A stretch of 38,144 bases of DNA from an uncultured Pelagibacteraceae bacterium (GCA_902524045.1 CABZBT010000006.1:1-38144), one strand, 5' to 3'; counted from the stretch's first letter, positions 1 through 9,260 are shown. The notes: generated by a model not told the origin, from the letters alone. Made by a program: numbers and translations.

Positions 1-30
1 CTTAATTTTATTGCTTCAAGTTTAAAATGA
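1..30 (+). CDS. 3' end of an upstream CDS (partial, ...LNFIASSLK*), ATGA overlap with mtnA
   Basis: Frame 1 reads CTT AAT TTT ATT GCT TCA AGT TTA AAA TGA; the stop overlaps the mtnA ATG (ATGA). Identity not determinable. Confidence 0.35.
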   Translation, partial: LNFIASSLK

Positions 31-1097
31 GAATTGAGGGAAAAGAATATCGTACTATTTGGTTTGAAAATAATGTTGTAAGAATTATTGATCAAACAAA
101 ACTTCCACACCAATTTATTATTAAAGACCTTAAAATAGTTAAGGATGCAATAAACGCAATCAAAGTAATGGAAGTAAGAGGCGCACCTCTAATAGGAGCA
201 ACAGCTGCTTATGGATTAGTTTTAGCTATTCTTGAAAATAACGATCAATCATTTTTAAAAAAATCTGCTGAAGATTTAATAATTTCAAGACCAACAGCTA
301 TAAATTTAAAGTGGGCTGTTGATAGAATGATGAATAAATTATCAGGTGTTAATAGCGATAAAATCTTAGAAATAGCTTTGAAAGAAGCGAAAGATATATG
401 TGAAGAAGATGTAAAATTTTGTGAAAATATAGGATTAAATGGACTAAAAATTATTGAGGAAATTTATAATAAAAAAAAAGATACAGTTAATATATTAACT
501 CATTGTAATGCAGGTTGGCTTGCAACAATAAATTGGGGGACCGCAACTTCTCCAATCTATCATGCACACAAAAAAGGAATTCCTGTTCATGTGTGGGCAG
601 ATGAAACTAGACCAAGAAATCAAGGAGCAAATCTTACATCTTATGAATTAAATGAAGAGGGAATTAAAAACACAATCATTGCAGATAATACAGGTGGCAT
701 ATTAATGCAAAGAGGTGAAGTTGATATGTGTATTGTTGGAACAGACAGAACTTTAGCTAGTGGAGATGTGTGTAATAAAGTTGGAACTTATCTTAAAGCA
801 CTAGCAGCTTATGATAATAAGATTCCTTTTTATGTTGCACTACCAAGTTCAACAATTGACTGGAAAATAAAAGATCATAAAGATATTCCAATAGAAGAGA
901 GAAATTCAGATGAATTATCTCACGTTGAAGGTTTAGATGAAAAAGGAGATATAAAGAAAATACAAATTTATCCAAAAAAAAGTAAAGCTATGAATTTAGC
1001 TTTTGACGTAACTCCTGCGAAATATGTTACAGGCTTAATTACAGAAAAAGGTGTGTGTGAAGCATCAGAAAAAGGACTTAAAAAATTATTTAAATGA
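27..1097 (+). CDS. mtnA: S-methyl-5-thioribose-1-phosphate isomerase
   Basis: Full-length ORF; MtnA/eIF2B-like motifs VRGAPLIGATAAYG, THCNAGWLAT, ADETRPRNQGANLTSYEL, VGTDR. Confidence 0.93.
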   Translation: MRIEGKEYRTIWFENNVVRIIDQTKLPHQFIIKDLKIVKDAINAIKVMEVRGAPLIGATAAYGLVLAILENNDQSFLKKSAEDLIISRPTAINLKWAVDRMMNKLSGVNSDKILEIALKEAKDICEEDVKFCENIGLNGLKIIEEIYNKKKDTVNILTHCNAGWLATINWGTATSPIYHAHKKGIPVHVWADETRPRNQGANLTSYELNEEGIKNTIIADNTGGILMQRGEVDMCIVGTDRTLASGDVCNKVGTYLKALAAYDNKIPFYVALPSSTIDWKIKDHKDIPIEERNSDELSHVEGLDEKGDIKKIQIYPKKSKAMNLAFDVTPAKYVTGLITEKGVCEASEKGLKKLFK

Positions 1098-1744
1098 AAA
1101 ATTTAGATCAAAGAAATCAAATCATTGAGTATTCATTAAAATTAAATTCTTCAAATCTTTCACCTCTAAGATCAGGCAATATATCACTAAGAGGAATAGA
1201 AGATAATATAGAGGGATACTTAATTACTCCATCAGGAAAAAAATATGAAACACTAAAACCTGAAGATATTGTTTTTATGGGTTTAAATGAAGAAGAAAAA
1301 AACTCCACAAACAAACCTTCATCTGAATGGAGATTTCATCGAGATATTTATGCAAATAAAAAAGAAGCACACGCTATTGTTCACGCTCATTCTCCACACG
1401 CAACAGCTGTATCTTCACATGGAAAACCTATTCCACCATTTCATTACATGATTGCTCTTGCAGGAGGAGATGATATCAAATGTGCTGAATACGCTACTTT
1501 TGGAACAGAGGAATTATCTAAAAATGTTATTAAAGCTTTAGAAAATAGATCTGCTTGTTTAATGTCTAATCACGGGCAGGTTGCTTTTGGAAAGAATCTT
1601 GATAATGCATTTGAACTAGCACAAGAGATAGAAAATATTTGTCATCAATACACTATTGCTTTAAAATTAGGACAACCTAAGATTCTTTCATTTAAAGAAA
1701 TGAAAAAAGTTTTAGATAAGGCTAAGAATTATAAAAAAGGGTAA
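1094..1744 (+). CDS. class II aldolase/adducin family, FucA-like (candidate 5-methylthioribulose-1-phosphate aldolase)
   Basis: SGNIS, TPSG, KPSSEWRFHRDIY, VHAHSPHATA, HYMIALAGG, CAEYATFGTEELS, NHG motifs, closely resembling L-fuculose-1-phosphate aldolase; ATGA overlap with mtnA. Confidence 0.85.
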   Translation: MKNLDQRNQIIEYSLKLNSSNLSPLRSGNISLRGIEDNIEGYLITPSGKKYETLKPEDIVFMGLNEEEKNSTNKPSSEWRFHRDIYANKKEAHAIVHAHSPHATAVSSHGKPIPPFHYMIALAGGDDIKCAEYATFGTEELSKNVIKALENRSACLMSNHGQVAFGKNLDNAFELAQEIENICHQYTIALKLGQPKILSFKEMKKVLDKAKNYKKG

Positions 1745-1745
1745 G

Positions 1746-2786
1746 ATGATTAAAGTTGGGGAGCATATTACTTTAGATATTATCGGTACTACAAAAGAGT
1801 ACGATCCTTCAGTTTTTGAAAAAGTTATACATAAAATAGCTAAAGCAGCCAATGTTTCTATCTTGAATATTTCAAAATATAAATTTGAACCCCAAGGTTT
1901 TACTATTTTAGCGTTATTAGCTGAGAGTCATATCAGTTTTCATACATTTCCAGAAAATGGAATAATTAGTTTTGATTTTTTTACATGCGGAAAAATAAGC
2001 CCTTCAGTAGCAATTGATATTGTAAAAAAAGAATTTGAACATAAACGTATAGTTAAGAAAGAATTTAATAGAGATACCAGATCTCTTTATCATGATATTT
2101 ATAGTTCACCCGGTTTACAAAAATCATATGTTGTTAATGAAGTTTTAGAGGATTTTAAATCAAAAGTTGGTCAACATATTGAAATTTTAGAATTAGAGCA
2201 ATTTGGAAAATCTCTGTTTATTGATGGTGAAATACAAGTAGCTGCTACAGACGAACATTTATATAGCTCAACTTTTGTTGGAGCTGGCTTAAAATTAAAT
2301 AAAAAAAATGAAAGAGCAGCAATAATCGGTGGTGGTGATGGCGGTGTTGCAAGAGAATGTATATCAAAAAAGTTTAATTTTATAGATTGGTATGAATTAG
2401 ATCCAGAGGTTGTTGAAGTTTGCAATAAACATTTGGGTGAAATCGGAAAAAAAGCTACAGAAAAAAATTCAGTTAAATGTGTATGGGGTGATGCTTTTGA
2501 GAGTATAAAGACAATTAACGAAGATACATACGACCACATTTTTGTTGATTTAAATGATGATCAGTTTTGTATTGATCTTGCCGCTAAGAACATGGACTCT
2601 TTAATAAGAATACTTAAACCTAAAGGAGTTATTACTGCGCAGGTTGGTAGTCTGGATAAAAAACCTCTTCAAGTTGAAAACTGGTTGAATGTATTTAACC
2701 ATCATTTTGGAAATACAAATTTATCAAGAGTTTATATACCCAGTTTTGATTGCTCTTGGAATTTTTCCTCATCAATTAATCATTAA
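1746..2786 (+). CDS. fused S-adenosylmethionine decarboxylase - spermidine synthase
   Basis: N-terminal AdoMetDC pyruvoyl-processing motif (LLAESHISFHTFPE) followed by aminopropyltransferase domain (IIGGGDGGVARE, YELDPEVVEVC) in one ORF. Confidence 0.92.
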   Translation: MIKVGEHITLDIIGTTKEYDPSVFEKVIHKIAKAANVSILNISKYKFEPQGFTILALLAESHISFHTFPENGIISFDFFTCGKISPSVAIDIVKKEFEHKRIVKKEFNRDTRSLYHDIYSSPGLQKSYVVNEVLEDFKSKVGQHIEILELEQFGKSLFIDGEIQVAATDEHLYSSTFVGAGLKLNKKNERAAIIGGGDGGVARECISKKFNFIDWYELDPEVVEVCNKHLGEIGKKATEKNSVKCVWGDAFESIKTINEDTYDHIFVDLNDDQFCIDLAAKNMDSLIRILKPKGVITAQVGSLDKKPLQVENWLNVFNHHFGNTNLSRVYIPSFDCSWNFSSSINH

Positions 2787-2846
2787 TTTTTTCTTTGTAA
2801 TACTCTTAATTTGTGAAATACTTATTTTTTTATTAAAGGAGAAATA

Positions 2847-3674
2847 ATGAATATATTTAAGAAAACTATTTTTTCAGTTTTATTTTCTTTATTAATTATA
2901 GGGAATGTAAATGCTGACAAAATAAAGATCGGAACTGAGGGTGCTTATCCTCCATGGAACTCAAAAAGCGAGGCAGGTAAGCTAATAGGGTTTGAAGTTG
3001 AATTAGCTTACACACTATGCAGATATATTGGACAACAATGTGTAATAGTTGAGCAAGACTGGGATGGAATGATTCCCGCTTTAATCATGAGAAAGTTCGA
3101 TGCAATAATGGCTGGAATGTCAATCACCGCAGAGAGACAAAAAGCAATAAGCTTTTCTCAAGGTTATGCTGATGAAGTTGCATCTTTAGCTGTAATGAAA
3201 GGCTCAAGTCTTGAAGGTTTAGATACACCAGCAGGTATAAATTTAACTAAACCAAATTCAGATGCTAAAAAAGCTTTAAAAACACTTACTGGAGCATTAG
3301 CAGGTAAAACTGTTTGCGTTCAAACTGCTACAATTCACCAAAACTTTTTAGACTCTGGTGATGTGGGAAAAGTAAATGTAAGAACTTACAAAACACAAGA
3401 TGAAGTTAATTTAGATTTAGCGTCGGGTAGATGTGATGCTGCATTAGCTGCTGCTGTTGCATTTAGCGATTATGCAGAAAAATCTGGCAAGCCAGTTGTT
3501 TTAACTGGACCAACTTTTTCAGGCGGTGCATTTGGTAATGGTGTTGGTGTTGGTATTAGAAAAGATGATACTGAACTTTTGAATGCATTTAACAAAGCAA
3601 TCGATAAAGCGAGAAAAAACGGAGACATTAGTAGAATTGCTACTAAGTGGTTTGGTTTCGACGCTTCTATGTAA
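2847..3674 (+). CDS. polar amino-acid-type ABC transporter substrate-binding protein (His/Arg/octopine-like)
   Basis: Signal peptide; IGTEGAYPPWN, GFEVELA, QDWDGMIPALIMRKFDAIMAGMSIT motifs; SD-like AAAGGAG upstream. Confidence 0.9.
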   Translation: MNIFKKTIFSVLFSLLIIGNVNADKIKIGTEGAYPPWNSKSEAGKLIGFEVELAYTLCRYIGQQCVIVEQDWDGMIPALIMRKFDAIMAGMSITAERQKAISFSQGYADEVASLAVMKGSSLEGLDTPAGINLTKPNSDAKKALKTLTGALAGKTVCVQTATIHQNFLDSGDVGKVNVRTYKTQDEVNLDLASGRCDAALAAAVAFSDYAEKSGKPVVLTGPTFSGGAFGNGVGVGIRKDDTELLNAFNKAIDKARKNGDISRIATKWFGFDASM

Positions 3675-3687
3675 TTAAATTTTAGAT

Positions 3688-3714
3688 TTGGCGACTATAA
3701 TGTATAGTCGCCAA
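3688..3714 (+). promoter_or_regulatory. perfect 12-bp stem, 3-nt loop hairpin between SBP and first permease
   Basis: TTGGCGACTATA-ATG-TATAGTCGCCAA; ends 5 nt before the permease ATG at 3720. Confidence 0.85.
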
Positions 3715-3719
3715 TCTGT

Positions 3720-4412
3720 ATGGAACTTCTAGCATTTGGAGATACTGGTTGGGGTGATGAATTATTTTATGCAACCCTGATGACAATCGCTGTTTCTATA
3801 ACAGCTATGTTGATAGGTTTTCTTTTTGCATTAATTTTTACTCCTTTAAAATTATCTCAAAACAAGTTTTTAAATTTTATAGCTAATTCTTACACTACGA
3901 TTATTAGAGGTGTTCCAGAGTTATTAGTAATTTACCTTTTCTTTTTTGGTGGAACTGGTGCAGTTATGTTTGTTGCATCAATATTTGGTTACAATGAATA
4001 TATTGAAATAAATGCATTTATCACTGGGGCATTTGCAATTGGAATAATTTCTGGTGCTTATTCTACTGAGGTTTTTAGAGGAGCAATTCAATCAATTGAT
4101 AAAGGTCAGTTTGAAGCTGCTAATGTATTAGGTCTAAATAAATTTGGAAAATTTTTTAAAATCATTTTACCTCAAACATTAAGATTAGCTATTCCAAATC
4201 TAAGTAATGTTTGGCAAATAACACTCAAAGATACTTCTTTAATTTCAGTAACAGGTTTGGTTGAAATCATGAGACAATCTTATGTTGCAGCAGGCTCAAC
4301 TAGAGATCCGTTATTTTTTTACTCATTTGCCGCTGTTTTGTATTTATTGCTTACTTTTGTGAGCATGAAGTTAATCAATAGATTAGAAGTTAAATATAGT
4401 AGGGGATACTAA
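3720..4412 (+). CDS. ABC transporter permease, HisM/HisQ family
   Basis: Multi-TM; YTTIIRGVPELLVIY and EVFRGAIQSIDKGQFEAANVLGL permease motifs. Confidence 0.9.
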   Translation: MELLAFGDTGWGDELFYATLMTIAVSITAMLIGFLFALIFTPLKLSQNKFLNFIANSYTTIIRGVPELLVIYLFFFGGTGAVMFVASIFGYNEYIEINAFITGAFAIGIISGAYSTEVFRGAIQSIDKGQFEAANVLGLNKFGKFFKIILPQTLRLAIPNLSNVWQITLKDTSLISVTGLVEIMRQSYVAAGSTRDPLFFYSFAAVLYLLLTFVSMKLINRLEVKYSRGY

Positions 4413-5086
4413 TGGATCTTGAGTTGATGGTTAATAGTTTCCCCAAATTATTAAGTGCAGCAGTGATAACTTTAAAACTTCTCTCGGTTTCTTTAATAAT
4501 AGGACTATTCATTGGATTATTTTTTGCAATTTTAAGATTAAATAAAAATATATTTATCAATAAATTTGCATATGGATATTCGTATGTTTTTAGAGGAACA
4601 CCACTTTTAGTACAAATTTTTATAATTTATTTTGGATTAGGTCAGATTGAATATTTAAGATCGACAGTTTTATGGGTAATTTTGAAAGAGCCATATTGGT
4701 GTGCTATTATTGCTTTTGCTCTAAATACAGGTGCTTACACTTCAGAGATATTAAGATCAGCATTTCAAACAATAAAACCTGGAATAATAGAGGCAGGTAA
4801 AAGTTTAGGCATCTCAAATAAAGTAATCTTTTATAAAGTTCAGATCCCTATTGCTATCAGACAATCTTTACCAGCCTATGGTAATGAAATTATTCTAATG
4901 ATGAAGGGAACTTCTTTAGCAAGCACTGTGACATTAATGGATTTAACTGGAGTTGCCAAATATATAATTTCAACAACTTTTAAACCAATCGAGGTATTTA
5001 TAGTTGCAGGGGGAATTTATCTTTTTATGACTTTTATAATACACAATGTGATTAAATTTTTAGAGAGAAAATATAGTTTTAATTAA
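4412..5086 (+). CDS. ABC transporter permease, HisM/HisQ family
   Basis: YSYVFRGTPLLVQIFIIYFGL and EILRSAFQTIKPGIIEAGKSLGIS motifs. Confidence 0.9.
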   Translation: MDLELMVNSFPKLLSAAVITLKLLSVSLIIGLFIGLFFAILRLNKNIFINKFAYGYSYVFRGTPLLVQIFIIYFGLGQIEYLRSTVLWVILKEPYWCAIIAFALNTGAYTSEILRSAFQTIKPGIIEAGKSLGISNKVIFYKVQIPIAIRQSLPAYGNEIILMMKGTSLASTVTLMDLTGVAKYIISTTFKPIEVFIVAGGIYLFMTFIIHNVIKFLERKYSFN

Positions 5087-6234
5087 AGTATAACTAAATC
5101 TAACTTTTGTTTTCCAAGTCTTTCATTACCATTTTCTGAGATCAAATAAGTTTCGCCAAGATTCATTGCTAATTGATTTTCTGAATCCATCAAGATCATA
5201 TGCATAAAGAACACATTTCCAGGTTCAATAACATATGGATTATCAGTATATAGCATTGGCCAATCCATCCAATTCGGGGAAAATGTTGTACCTAAAGAAT
5301 AACCACAAGCATTCATTCGAGCCTTACTGAAACCAAGGTCATCAAACGTTTTTGCGTGCACGTCAAAAACTTCTCCAATTTTATTTCCTGGTTTTAATTT
5401 ATTTTCACAATTCTTTAATGCATCAACACAAGCTTCATGCATTTTATGATGTTTAGGATCTGGTTTACCAATAGGAATCGTTCTAAACATAGCAGAATGA
5501 TAGTGTTTATATGTACCAGCCCACTCAATGGTCAATTGATCTTGAGCATTTAAAATTTGTTTTTCTGACTGGTAACGACAAAGAAGTGCATTTTTACCAG
5601 AGCCAATTATAAATTCATTTGCAGGATAATCTCCACCACCTTCAAATATAACTTTATTCATTTCAGCTAAGATCTTTGATTCACTAACACCAGCTTTTGC
5701 GTGTTTCCATACTTCATCTAAAGCCTTATCGGCAAGCTCTGCAGCTTTTTTTACATAAATAATTTCTTCTTTGGATTTTACAACTCGTAATTTTGTTATT
5801 AAGTCTGATTTATCTTCAAGAGAACAATAATTTTCAAAAGACTTATTTAATCTAAGAGCATTGCGTCCAGTTAAACCGTATGCCTCATACTCAACTCCTA
5901 TTTTTTTTCCTTTAAGATTTAATTCATCTAAAATGACCTTAAGATCATCTGTTGGATTTGATCCATCTTTATCAACCCAAATTCTAATATCTTCTATATT
6001 TGATGTATTTTGAGCTTGTCTTAAATCAGGAGCTCTTGTGAGCAGTATTATATTTCCATTTTTATCTAAAACTAATGTTTGAAAATAAACATAACCAAAA
6101 GTGTCATAACCAGTTAGCCAATACATGGACTCTTGTCTAAACATTAGTAAGGCATCAATGTTTTGATCTTTCATTGAATTTAATACTTTAGTTTTTCTTT
6201 TAGAAAATTCTTCTTTTGAAAAATGGAGTGCCAT
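5083..6234 (-). CDS. M24 family creatinase/ectoine-hydrolase-like protein, canonical metal ligands replaced
   Basis: Pita-bread fold motifs (LTGYDTFGY; LTIEWAGTYKHYHSAMFRT; NACGYSLGTTFSPNWMDWPM; EPGNVFFMHMILMDSE). Confidence 0.8.
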   Translation of the reverse strand: MALHFSKEEFSKRKTKVLNSMKDQNIDALLMFRQESMYWLTGYDTFGYVYFQTLVLDKNGNIILLTRAPDLRQAQNTSNIEDIRIWVDKDGSNPTDDLKVILDELNLKGKKIGVEYEAYGLTGRNALRLNKSFENYCSLEDKSDLITKLRVVKSKEEIIYVKKAAELADKALDEVWKHAKAGVSESKILAEMNKVIFEGGGDYPANEFIIGSGKNALLCRYQSEKQILNAQDQLTIEWAGTYKHYHSAMFRTIPIGKPDPKHHKMHEACVDALKNCENKLKPGNKIGEVFDVHAKTFDDLGFSKARMNACGYSLGTTFSPNWMDWPMLYTDNPYVIEPGNVFFMHMILMDSENQLAMNLGETYLISENGNERLGKQKLDLVIL

Positions 6235-6243
6235 TAAAATTAT

Positions 6244-6633
6244 TTAGTAACTTGTATATTTTTTTATCTCTTTTATGACTGAACCAGTATGATTATTAAT
6301 TTCTAGCTTTATTTTTGCTCGATCATCATTAAGAAAATGGACGTCTCTCGAAAGTTTAATAAATTTTTCTCCAAAATTTTTATCTTTTTCACATTGTCTT
6401 TTATCATCCTCAATAACCCATAGTTTAGAATTTATTTCTTTTAGCGATTGATAAAGATCATTCAGTTTATCATCAGATTTTACATTCTTATGCAACTGAC
6501 TTTTTAAAATAGAGTGTTCATTATTAATAAATTTTAGTTTTTCCGAATCTTTAATTTTTCCTTGTTTGATTTCTAAAATTGAAATTTTATCTAAAAGTTC
6601 ACCTATCGAGACTTCTACTATAATTTTATTCAT
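6244..6633 (-). CDS. conserved protein of unknown function (DUF6165-like)
   Basis: VSIGELLDKISILEIK ... LWVIEDDKR ... NDDRAKIKLEIN pattern; adjacent to glycosyltransferases. Confidence 0.65.
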   Translation of the reverse strand: MNKIIVEVSIGELLDKISILEIKQGKIKDSEKLKFINNEHSILKSQLHKNVKSDDKLNDLYQSLKEINSKLWVIEDDKRQCEKDKNFGEKFIKLSRDVHFLNDDRAKIKLEINNHTGSVIKEIKKYTSY

Positions 6634-6665
6634 AAAATCTAATACTGTGCTATCTTGTTACAAAT

Positions 6666-7607
6666 ATGTCTAATATTTTAATTATTAAACACGGATCATT
6701 AGGAGATATAGCTCAAGCGAGTGGTGCAATTCAAGACATATCTGAAAATCATAAAAATGATAGAATTTATTTACTGACTACAAAAGCTTATTTAGAAGTC
6801 TTTAAAAAAAATCCGTTTATTCATGAAGTAATCCTAGATAAAAGGTTGCCAAGATATAATATTATATACTTATATTTCTTAATGAGAGAACTTAAGAAAC
6901 ATAGTTTTTCAAAAGTTTATGACCTTCAAAATTCCTCAAGAACAAATTTTTATAAAAATATTCTTTTTCCTAAAGCAAAAAAAGAAATATGGTCAAGCTC
7001 TACTACAACCTTACCTAAGGTAATAAATAAAAAGGAATTTGATAAACACTCTGTTCTGGACAGATTTAATCATCAATTACAAACCTCAGGATTAAAAACA
7101 ACTTATACTTTAAATCCCGATTTTAGTTGGGCGTGTTCTGAGATAAGAGGAATTAAGAATAATTTTAAATTGAATAAATTTATTTTATTATTTCCATTTT
7201 GTTCACCCCATCTAAATATTAAGAAATGGCCCTATTATAATGATCTTATAAAGCTCATTTCAAATGAATTTGGGGATGAGTATAAAATTGTTATAGCCCC
7301 AGGTCCTTCCGAGATAAATTATGCAAAAGAAATAAATGCTCTTGCATTATTAGATAATGGAAAAGCACTTGATATTTCTCAATTAACTTCTTTAATCAAA
7401 GAGAGTTCTTTTGTTATTGCAAATGATACTGGACCTGCTCACATTGCAGCACATGTAGGCGCTAAAGGTTTAACTTTGTTCGGAAAACATACAACAGCTT
7501 ACAAAGTCAGCATTGAAAGAGAAAATTTTAAAGCAATTGAAGTTACAGATCTTAATAATTTAAGTGCAGAAAAAGTTTTTGAAAGATTACTTAATTCTTT
7601 GAATTAA
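6666..7607 (+). CDS. glycosyltransferase family 9 (heptosyltransferase-like)
   Basis: IIKHGSLGDIAQASGAI N-terminus; ANDTGPAHIAAHVGAKGLTLFG C-terminal motif. Confidence 0.88.
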   Translation: MSNILIIKHGSLGDIAQASGAIQDISENHKNDRIYLLTTKAYLEVFKKNPFIHEVILDKRLPRYNIIYLYFLMRELKKHSFSKVYDLQNSSRTNFYKNILFPKAKKEIWSSSTTTLPKVINKKEFDKHSVLDRFNHQLQTSGLKTTYTLNPDFSWACSEIRGIKNNFKLNKFILLFPFCSPHLNIKKWPYYNDLIKLISNEFGDEYKIVIAPGPSEINYAKEINALALLDNGKALDISQLTSLIKESSFVIANDTGPAHIAAHVGAKGLTLFGKHTTAYKVSIERENFKAIEVTDLNNLSAEKVFERLLNSLN

Positions 7608-8686
7608 TTAAGAATTTTTTTGTACTCTTCTAAAGTTTTATCCCATTGAAATTTTGAGACATATACTTTTGCATTTTTACCAAGTTCGACGTATCTTTTA
7701 TTTTCAATCATTGAATTTAATGATGAATATATGTCGTCTAGATTGTTCCCATCACAAATTAATCCAGTTTTATCATGTTCAATAGCATCCGATGCACCAC
7801 CATCTTTTCCTCCAATTGAGGGTATTCCATATTGTGCAGCTTCAACATAAGCTATTCCAAAACCCTCTACAGAGGTTTTATGTATTATAGATGGCATTAC
7901 AAAAATATTTGATTTAGCCACTAAAGCATTCTTTAAATCATTACTTATGTCTTTAAAAAACATTACTTGCGAGGTTAGATCTAATTCTTCAACTAATTTT
8001 TTTATATTTTCCTCTTCATCACCATAACCAATACAAATATAAACAATATCAGGGTATAATTGTTTTAAATTTCTTAGTGCCATAATTATTTTTTCATGAT
8101 TTTTTCTTTTATCAAATCTGGAAACAGTAATTAGTCTCGGTGTTTTTACTTTTAATAAACTTTCGACTTTTTCTAGAGATTTTTTATTTAATATTTGAAC
8201 TGGGTCAACTCCAGGATTTATAACTATAACTTTATCTTGTTTTACACCATTATTTATCGCTAAATTTTTTGTGTACTCAGAATTCGCTATTACTCTCTTT
8301 ACATTATTAAGAACTTTTGTAACTCTTTTGTTTAATGAACTTCCTAATGGGTGATTGATCTCCTTACCATGGATTAAACAATACTTTTTTTTATCAGTTT
8401 TTATTAACTCTAAACTTTTCCAATGATCAGCAATAATACCCTCAACTTTATTTTCTTTTATAAATTCATTTATTAATTGAGCTTTTCTTATTTTCCTTAA
8501 AAATTTTATTCCACCAACTCTTTCTATTGAAAAACTCGCTTGTTCATCAAAATCTTTATGATTTTGATTATAATCTGCAAAAACTTTAACCATGAAATTT
8601 TTTGACATTTCACGGGATAAACCCCACATCAAACTTTGCATGCCACCTAATTCAGGTGGGAATGCCCTTGTTAGAATAAGATACAT
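7604..8686 (-). CDS. glycosyltransferase family 4
   Basis: RAFPPELGGMQ; VINPGVDP; TVSRFDKRKNHEKIIMAL; VMPSI..SVEGFGIAYVEAAQYGIPSIG. Confidence 0.9.
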   Translation of the reverse strand: MYLILTRAFPPELGGMQSLMWGLSREMSKNFMVKVFADYNQNHKDFDEQASFSIERVGGIKFLRKIRKAQLINEFIKENKVEGIIADHWKSLELIKTDKKKYCLIHGKEINHPLGSSLNKRVTKVLNNVKRVIANSEYTKNLAINNGVKQDKVIVINPGVDPVQILNKKSLEKVESLLKVKTPRLITVSRFDKRKNHEKIIMALRNLKQLYPDIVYICIGYGDEEENIKKLVEELDLTSQVMFFKDISNDLKNALVAKSNIFVMPSIIHKTSVEGFGIAYVEAAQYGIPSIGGKDGGASDAIEHDKTGLICDGNNLDDIYSSLNSMIENKRYVELGKNAKVYVSKFQWDKTLEEYKKILN

Positions 8687-9240
8687 TAATTAGTTTTCCA
8701 CTTAATACCACATCCTGCACTAGGAATTTGATTCTCTGGTCCTTTGTTAGTTTCAGCTATTTGTTTCATAGCTTTTAAAAGATCACTATCTCCATCTCTC
8801 ACTGGAATTAATTTTTTAAGTTCTCTTACCCTTCCTCTATATTGAAGTTCTAAGTCTTTGTTGTACCCAAAAAAATCTGGAGTACATACTGCATCATAAG
8901 TTTTTGCAATTTCTTGAGTTTCATCAACTAAATAAGGGAAACCAAATTGATTTTTTTTTGAAAACTCAATCATATTTTCAAATGAATCTTCAGGATAATT
9001 TTCAGCATCATTGGCGCAAATAGCCACTGAGTTAATACCGATATCTTTTAATTTTTTACAATCTTCAACAATATCTTTTGTTACAGCTTTAACATACGGA
9101 CAGTGGTTACAGATAAACATGATTAATGTTCCCTTTTCACCTCTAATATCCTTTAATGAAAGTATAGTGCCTTCTGTTGATTTAAGCTTAAAGTCATAAG
9201 CTTTTTGACCAAAATCACATATTGGAGTTTGTATGGGCAT
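8686..9240 (-). CDS. thioredoxin-like / AhpC-TSA family protein
   Basis: Thioredoxin-like fold with CNHCPYV (CxxC) motif; YDAVCTPDFFGY. Confidence 0.85.
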   Translation of the reverse strand: MPIQTPICDFGQKAYDFKLKSTEGTILSLKDIRGEKGTLIMFICNHCPYVKAVTKDIVEDCKKLKDIGINSVAICANDAENYPEDSFENMIEFSKKNQFGFPYLVDETQEIAKTYDAVCTPDFFGYNKDLELQYRGRVRELKKLIPVRDGDSDLLKAMKQIAETNKGPENQIPSAGCGIKWKTN

Positions 9241-9260
9241 AATGTAATAATATATAAATT

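Noticed and set aside
2171-2539. 122-aa minus-strand ORF inside the SpeD-SpeE fusion
   Set aside because: Antisense shadow of a well-supported CDS with low-complexity composition.
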